Assembly (NCBI RefSeq): GCF_900291985.1
Contig: NZ_LT985980.1
Coordinates: 2,634,001 to 2,698,000, forward strand
Direction: 5' to 3'
Source: Lysinibacillus timonensis
GTDB lineage: Bacteria; Bacillota; Bacilli; Bacillales_A; Planococcaceae
DNA length: 64,000 bases
Position 1 is the first letter of the stretch. The number at the start of each line of letters is the position of its first letter. This document shows, piece by piece, positions 59,433-64,000 of the stretch. The notes under the pieces are model-generated. The model searched no databases, was not told the origin of the DNA, and saw nothing but the letters and a program-made list of their open reading frames with translations. Made by a program: the position numbers and the translations under genes.

Positions 59433-59555
59433 ATCTATTAAACTTCCTTAAAAATTTAAAAGAGATGAGAGTAAAAAGGAATGCCTCCAGATAAAAAGAG
59501 TGCAAAGGACGATCGTTACAGCACAGAATGGACTGGCAGAGAGGAGGTAAAATAA

Positions 59556-60341
59556 TTGGTGAATGTTAATCAATATGATGCTTTTTGTTTTGACTTAGAT
59601 GGAACGATTTATGTAGAGGATACATTATTACCAGGGGTTCAGGAAGTAATAAAGAAATTAAGAGACCTCCATAAAAAGGTGTTGTTTATCTCTAATACTT
59701 CTATTAACTCTAGAGAAGTATGTAGAGAGCGATTAGAGCGGTTTGGAATTAAGTCGAGTTTAGAAGAGATTATTACAACGAATTACCTTGCAGCACGTTA
59801 TTTTATGAAACATTTTACGAATGCAAATGTTTATATCGTAGGGGAGCAAAGTTTAATAGAAGAATGTAATAAGTTTTCAATTCGTATCACCACAGATCCG
59901 CTAGAAGCAACACATGTACTTGTCGGGTTGGATCGGGATTTTACGTATAGTAAATTGAACGAAGCAATGCGAGCCGTTCGTAACGGTGCAAAACTAATTG
60001 TAACGAATTCAGATATAGTATGCCCAGTTTTGGACGGCTATATTGTTGATACCTTTGTGTTAGCTCAGGCGATTGAAACGGCTGCAGAGGGAAAGATTGA
60101 TATGGTCATTGGAAAGCCTTCAACTTACTATAGTAGTGTCATCATGGATATATTAAACATACCAAGTGAGAATTGTCTAATTGTCGGTGATCGGTTGGAA
60201 ACAGATATTTTACTTGGGTTAAATAGTGGTATGAAAACATGCTTAGTTTTAACAGGTGTAACAAAAAAAGAAGAGATTGAAAATACAAACATATATCCCA
60301 ATTATGTTATAGAAGATCTGTCGAAATTTGAGTTTGTATAA
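59556..60341 (+). CDS. HAD-IIA family phosphatase (NagD/AraL-like)
   Basis: This 261-residue cytosolic phosphatase has motif I CFDLDGTIYV near residue 12, motif II LFISNTSINSREV near 44, motif III Lys in VIGKPS near 185 and motif IV VGDRLETDILLGLNSGMKTCLVLTG. The large C2 cap places it in class IIA. Such enzymes dephosphorylate sugar phosphates, nucleotides or glycerol-3-phosphate. Following the ugp operon it may release phosphate from imported G3P; this is inference. TTG 59556 is 8 bases after GGAGG; a GTG one codon later is an alternative. Confidence 0.87.
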   Translation: MVNVNQYDAFCFDLDGTIYVEDTLLPGVQEVIKKLRDLHKKVLFISNTSINSREVCRERLERFGIKSSLEEIITTNYLAARYFMKHFTNANVYIVGEQSLIEECNKFSIRITTDPLEATHVLVGLDRDFTYSKLNEAMRAVRNGAKLIVTNSDIVCPVLDGYIVDTFVLAQAIETAAEGKIDMVIGKPSTYYSSVIMDILNIPSENCLIVGDRLETDILLGLNSGMKTCLVLTGVTKKEEIENTNIYPNYVIEDLSKFEFV

Positions 60342-60360
60342 GGTAAATATAGTATGCGAT

Positions 60361-60406
60361 AAGAAGACAGAATGCTAGAAAATTTAGCATTCTGTCTTCT
60401 TATTTA
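60361..60406. terminator. Bidirectional terminator
   Basis: AAGAAGACAGAATGCTA and TAGCATTCTGTCTTCTT form a 17-bp perfect stem (60361-60401) with T-rich flanks, between the HAD gene and the convergent nucleotidase gene. Confidence 0.93.
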
Positions 60407-60435
60407 GGTGACAACCTCTAATCAGAAATAATAAT

Positions 60436-61995
60436 TCACACTTTCACTATCCAATTGTGGTTGCAAGTCGGTACAATTTCTTTATGTTCTATTAAATATT
60501 GCGCAATGAGTTCGGTCATGTCCGTTTGAATTTCTTTTATGACAGGTTTGTTTTGGAACATTGGGAAATTACCTGCTCCTGTTGCGCGGTAGCTATTCAT
60601 GACGACTGTGAATTGGTCAGTCATAGACATTGGTTCATTGTTCCAAAAGAGTTTCGTTACTCTCTGTCCTACTGGATTTGATATTGTGAATTCGTATTCA
60701 ATCCCTTCCCACATATCATAGTTATATGGTTGAGCCTTTGGTATTAAGAAATCCCTGTTTACAACAAGTTCACCATCTACAACATCAAAATAGGTAGCAC
60801 ATTGTTCCAATGCTAGTCGAATATCTTCACCACTTAAAAGAAGAACTTTTAATGTATTGGGATAAATATAGTTATTCATAATGTCGCGCATCGTAATCCT
60901 ATTACTAAATCCACCTTTTTCGTCATGAAAAAGGGCAGTGCTAGCAATTTGAGCTCCGCTAATTTCTAATTGGATTTTATTAATAAATTCCACGAAGGGA
61001 TGTTCTGTTAAACGAGCAGCAAATGAATCGGTAATAACCATATCGCCCTTCACTGTGCCAATGGTATCATTAAGCCAATTTTCTAACTCATTTTGTAGTG
61101 GAGCGGCAAGTAAACATAATTGTTCATCTGTTTCGGTCGTATCATTTACATATACTAAGGAAGGTTTGTACGATACATTCAGTACATTTTGGTGCGAATC
61201 GATTTCCACTTCAATACTAACTTCTGCAAGACAAATCCCCTTTGTGCCGGGTTGGACGACCGGTTTACTGTTTAAAACCGTTGCAATTTCACGATGTTGA
61301 TGCCCAGTAATAAGGACGTCAACTCCGTCAATGGAACTCATCTTATACCCTTGATTTTCTCCAGTATCCGCCTCTGCAAGTTCGCCTGTTTCTAAATTTC
61401 TTTCAAATCCACCATGATAGCAAAGGACTAGAAGATCAACATTTTCCGTTTCTCTAATTGTTTTTACCCAATGTTTAGCACTTTCATATGCATCATTAAA
61501 TTGTAGTCCTTTAATATGTGCAGGCTCTTCCCAAAGTGTGACAAAGTGGGTTGTGACGCCAAGTATTGCAATACGTAAACCATCAACTACTTTGATGATA
61601 TAAGGATTTCCAAGGTAGCTTCCAGTTTCGTCTAAAATATTCGCTGCTAACCATGGAAAATGAGATTGCTTCATAACATTCCTCAAAGTAGTTAAGCCAT
61701 AATTAAACTCGTGATTACCAAATACCGCAGCATCGTATTGTAATTGATTGGCCGCTACTATCATTGGGTTCGGTTCACTTGTAGCAAACTTGTTGTGATA
61801 AAACGTTAACGGGCTTCCTTGTATGAAATCTCCATTATCTAATAAGATAATGGACTTTTCCTGGCGTTTTTTTTGAATAATCGTTGAAAGCTTTGCAAGA
61901 CCTAGTTGAGTCAAATCGGGATGTCGGTAGGAAGTAGGGAATAAATAGCCGTGAATATCACTGGTAGCAAGTATTGAAAATTCTATTGTTTTCAT
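60436..61995 (-). CDS. 5'-nucleotidase/2',3'-cyclic phosphodiesterase (CpdB/YfkN family)
   Basis: This 519-residue metallophosphoesterase has N-terminal motifs LATSDIHGYLFP (Asp, His), LLDNGDFIQGSP, VFGNHEFNYG, VLCYHGG and LITGHQHRE, and a C-terminal 5'-nucleotidase substrate domain (about 330-510) with SYRATGAGNFPMF. Relatives remove phosphate from nucleotides and 2',3'-cyclic nucleotides. Most are secreted; here no signal peptide or wall anchor is seen from ATG 61995, so it appears cytosolic. ATG 61995 is preferred since upstream codons lack a ribosome binding site. It is convergent with the HAD gene and divergent from phnD, in the phosphorus block. Confidence 0.86.
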   Translation of the reverse strand: MKTIEFSILATSDIHGYLFPTSYRHPDLTQLGLAKLSTIIQKKRQEKSIILLDNGDFIQGSPLTFYHNKFATSEPNPMIVAANQLQYDAAVFGNHEFNYGLTTLRNVMKQSHFPWLAANILDETGSYLGNPYIIKVVDGLRIAILGVTTHFVTLWEEPAHIKGLQFNDAYESAKHWVKTIRETENVDLLVLCYHGGFERNLETGELAEADTGENQGYKMSSIDGVDVLITGHQHREIATVLNSKPVVQPGTKGICLAEVSIEVEIDSHQNVLNVSYKPSLVYVNDTTETDEQLCLLAAPLQNELENWLNDTIGTVKGDMVITDSFAARLTEHPFVEFINKIQLEISGAQIASTALFHDEKGGFSNRITMRDIMNNYIYPNTLKVLLLSGEDIRLALEQCATYFDVVDGELVVNRDFLIPKAQPYNYDMWEGIEYEFTISNPVGQRVTKLFWNNEPMSMTDQFTVVMNSYRATGAGNFPMFQNKPVIKEIQTDMTELIAQYLIEHKEIVPTCNHNWIVKV

Positions 61996-62055
61996 TAAAC
62001 CACAACCTTTCGTATGTACCATCATATATCTTTTTATAATTAGAGTGGGACACCG

Positions 62056-62112
62056 TTTACAAATTTAACAATAATTAACACGGCATTTACTAATATTAAC
62101 AATATTCTTACG
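62056..62112 (+). promoter_or_regulatory. PhoP-box array upstream of phnD
   Basis: TTTACA (62056), TTAACA (62065), TTAACA (62075), TTTACT (62086), TTAACA (62096) and CTTACG (62107) repeat at 9-11 base steps. PhoP of Bacillus binds four or more TT(A/T/C)A(C/T)A repeats with about 11-base spacing. The array ends 64 bases before the phnD start, suited for activation under phosphate starvation. Confidence 0.72.
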
Positions 62113-62175
62113 GAATCTTAAAATAAGAATTATATGATAAGTGGGCAGTTTTTAATAAATATTGGAGGAACGATC

Positions 62176-63255
62176 ATGCGAAAATTATTGTTGTTAATCA
62201 TGACACTTATGATATCTGTGGTGTTAATGGCGTGTGGACAAGAAGCATCGACAACAGAAACTGAAAGCGGAAGCAATGCTACTTCTAATACAGAAGAAAC
62301 TGAAGGTGGAAATATAAAACTGGAGAAACTTTCAATTGGATTTGTTCCATCACGTGATCCAGATGAAATAATTACAGCTACAGAACCTTTAAAAGAATTA
62401 TTAACAAAGGAACTCGCGACACTAGGATATGACGTTGGTGAAGTTGATATTACAGTTGGTACAAACTATGAAGCTGTTGGAGAAGCCCTTTCTGCAGGAA
62501 CTGCGGATATAGGCTTAATCCCTGGAGGTACATATGTACTTTACGATGATGGAGCAGAGGTTATTTTAACTGCTACTCGTGCAGGGTTAAGCAACGATTC
62601 AGACAACCCAGTGGATTGGAACGAAAACGAACCGACAGAAGCAACTGATGTGCAGGCAACATCTTATCGTGCATTATTAATTGCTGGTCCATCTGAAAAT
62701 GGAAAGGCAATTGCAGAAAAAGTAAACAATGGAGAAGAAATCACTTTTGAAGATTTAGATAACTTAAACTGGAACGTCATGTCTTCTTCTTCACCGGCAG
62801 GTTATATATACCCTGCATTATGGTTGCAAGAAAACTTTGATAAAACAATTACAGATTTATCAAAAGTTGTTCAAGCGGATTCTTATGGTAATGCATTTGC
62901 ACGCCTTGCAACTGGTCAAACGGATGTTTTGGTCACTTACGCGGATGCACGTCGTGATTACGAGGAAACTTGGACAACTGAATATGGTCGCGAAGCATCT
63001 ATTTGGGAAGAGACTGATGTGATCGGTGTGATGCCAGCCATCTACAACGATACGATTAGTGTAAGTAAAAACTCAGAGATTATGGATGATAATTTAAAAT
63101 CAGCATTACAACAAGCATTCATTAATATTGGAAAGTCAGATGAAGGTAAAGAAGTTATTGCGATTTATAGTCATGAAGGGTACCAAATTGCAGAAGATGC
63201 TGACTATGATAATGAACGTGCAGCACAAGAGCTTGTGCAACAATTAGGTAACTAA
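62176..63255 (+). CDS. phnD: Phosphonate/phosphite/phosphate ABC importer binding lipoprotein PhnD
   Basis: This 359-residue lipoprotein has lipobox VVLMAC (acylated Cys at residue 20), a Ser/Thr/Glu/Asn-rich linker to about 45 and the PhnD fold starting LSIGFVPSRDPDEIITATEPLKELL. Other marks are SAGTADIGLIPGGTYVLY, VMSSSSPAGYIYPALWLQEN and RLATGQTDVLVTYADARRDY. ATG 62176 follows GGAGGA. It is upstream of PhnC, with a weak terminator between that would give more binding protein than ATPase. A PhoP-type repeat array lies in the promoter region. Confidence 0.92.
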   Translation: MRKLLLLIMTLMISVVLMACGQEASTTETESGSNATSNTEETEGGNIKLEKLSIGFVPSRDPDEIITATEPLKELLTKELATLGYDVGEVDITVGTNYEAVGEALSAGTADIGLIPGGTYVLYDDGAEVILTATRAGLSNDSDNPVDWNENEPTEATDVQATSYRALLIAGPSENGKAIAEKVNNGEEITFEDLDNLNWNVMSSSSPAGYIYPALWLQENFDKTITDLSKVVQADSYGNAFARLATGQTDVLVTYADARRDYEETWTTEYGREASIWEETDVIGVMPAIYNDTISVSKNSEIMDDNLKSALQQAFINIGKSDEGKEVIAIYSHEGYQIAEDADYDNERAAQELVQQLGN

Positions 63256-63280
63256 TTAAATAGCTGGAAAAGAAAAAAGT

Positions 63281-63313
63281 GAGGACATTCCATTTTGGTG
63301 TTCTCCTTTTTTT
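63281..63313 (+). terminator. Attenuating terminator between phnD and phnC
   Basis: GAGGACA and TGTTCTC pair with a G-T in the middle, followed by CTTTTTTT. The stem is short, so partial read-through into phnC is likely. Confidence 0.65.
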
Positions 63314-63423
63314 ACACTGATCAAATATTACATAAAAAGTTTTAGAAATCAGTACTAGAAGGACATTTATTTTCTCTAAATCTGAGAATATGATGTTTTT
63401 CTAATCAAAGATTGGAGATTAGC

Positions 63424-64000
63424 ATGATTGAATTTAAACAAGTTGAAAAACAATATCCTAATGGGTTAATTGCTTTACAGAATATAAACGTAACGATTAA
63501 GCAAGGTGAATATGTGGCAGTGATTGGATTATCTGGTGCAGGAAAATCGACTTTTATCCGTTGTATTAATCGGATGCACGACATTACAGATGGCACGATA
63601 TATGTAAATGATGTTGAGGTAGGATCTTTAAAAGGGAAAGGGATTCGAACATTACGTCGCTCTATCGGCATGATTTTTCAATCTTTCAATCTAGTAACCC
63701 GCACAACGGTATTGAATAATGTGCTTGTTTCCTTTGTACCTGATTTGCCGTTTTGGAGAAAAGTACTTGGAATTTTTACAAAGGACCAGAAAATTCAAGC
63801 GTTATCCGCTCTTGATAGAGTAGGTATTTTAGATAAGGCCTATGTACGTGTTGACCAACTATCTGGTGGTCAACAGCAGCGTGTAGCTTTAGCGAGAACA
63901 TTGGCACAAGCCCCCCAAATTATTTTGGCTGATGAACCTGTTGCTTCATTAGACCCCGTTACTGCAAAGCAAGTAATGGAAGATTTCAGACGTATAAATA
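63424..64000 (+). CDS. phnC: Phosphonate ABC importer ATPase PhnC (5' part, cut by window end)
   Basis: The first 192 codons are present and the frame is open at the window edge. The ATPase has Walker A GLSGAGKSTFIRCINR near residue 36, Q-loop MIFQSFNLVTRTTVLNNVL, the PhnC-specific insert with PDLPFWRKVLGIFTKDQ (about 97-115), signature LSGGQQQRVALARTL near 146 and Walker B IILADEPVASLDP near 166. GGAGAT precedes ATG 63424. Permease genes phnE should follow beyond the window. Confidence 0.93.
   Translation, partial: MIEFKQVEKQYPNGLIALQNINVTIKQGEYVAVIGLSGAGKSTFIRCINRMHDITDGTIYVNDVEVGSLKGKGIRTLRRSIGMIFQSFNLVTRTTVLNNVLVSFVPDLPFWRKVLGIFTKDQKIQALSALDRVGILDKAYVRVDQLSGGQQQRVALARTLAQAPQIILADEPVASLDPVTAKQVMEDFRRIN

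Overview
The window is a 64 kb piece of a low-G+C Gram-positive chromosome. AT-rich codon use, strong AGGAGG-type ribosome binding sites, frequent TTG and GTG starts, many hairpin-plus-T-run terminators and the gene families (HelD, GlpP, a PksA/YmcC pair, a YwrD/ChrA cluster, a LysM-CAP protein, an SLH surface protein) point to Bacillales, probably Bacillaceae or Planococcaceae. The genus cannot be fixed from the sequence alone. There are no rRNA or tRNA genes, no CRISPR array, no prophage and no intact insertion sequence. One 50-bp end-to-end scar of an IS3-type element is present.

Layout. 1-0.9 kb: a guanidine-I riboswitch with its terminator controls a two-gene SMR guanidinium exporter. 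0.9-9.6 kb: ThpR, a repeat-rich spacer with a tiny gene, HelD, a LysM-CAP exoprotein, a CopC/CopD pair, a membrane protein, and a divergent YmcC-like/PksA-like pair with two palindromic operators. 9.7-11.8 kb: a glycerophosphodiesterase and an MFS exporter. 12.1-20.2 kb: a complete malonate-use locus, with the MadLM transporter divergent from a GntR regulator and mdcH-A-B-C-DE-G, in which the beta and gamma decarboxylase subunits are one fused protein. 20.3-36.2 kb: accessory genes, including a DUF2804 protein, an amidase-like protein, a nitroreductase, an orphan AgrC-like kinase, three tandem paralogous small membrane proteins, RlmCD, an ECF41 sigma factor coupled to an FAD oxidoreductase, two NUDIX hydrolases, a flavin reductase, a DoxX protein and an orphan ParA with a basic partner. 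36.3-47.8 kb: a three-gene ABC importer preceded by CodY-like palindromes, Mqo, a PAS-GGDEF protein with a degraded GGDEF motif, and a LysR / gamma-glutamyltransferase / two-part ChrA cluster. 48.2-52.8 kb: a 1547-residue S-layer-anchored protein with propeller, LamG and four X2 modules. 53-64 kb: a phosphorus-acquisition block with GlpP, a Ugp-type glycerol-3-phosphate ABC importer containing an unusual TIM-barrel gene, an HAD phosphatase, a cytosolic 5'-nucleotidase/cyclic phosphodiesterase, and PhnD plus the start of PhnC, which runs off the window.

How the parts work together. The malonate locus encodes uptake, synthesis and attachment of the special cofactor on the acyl carrier subunit, priming with malonyl-CoA, and decarboxylation, all apparently governed by one GntR repressor. 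The 53-64 kb block reads as phosphate scavenging: G3P and phosphonate-type substrates are imported, then phosphatases release phosphate. An array of TTnACA repeats upstream of phnD matches PhoP binding sites. The glpP-ugp junction carries a terminator well placed for GlpP antitermination.

The most unusual items are the MdcD-MdcE fusion, the TIM-barrel protein inside the ugp operon where a phosphodiesterase often sits, the orphan ParA pair, the tandem small membrane proteins, the ECF41 operon with a recognisable own promoter, the large X2-repeat surface protein, and the IS scar inside a terminator loop. Functions are assigned by reading translated sequence by eye; no database search was possible.
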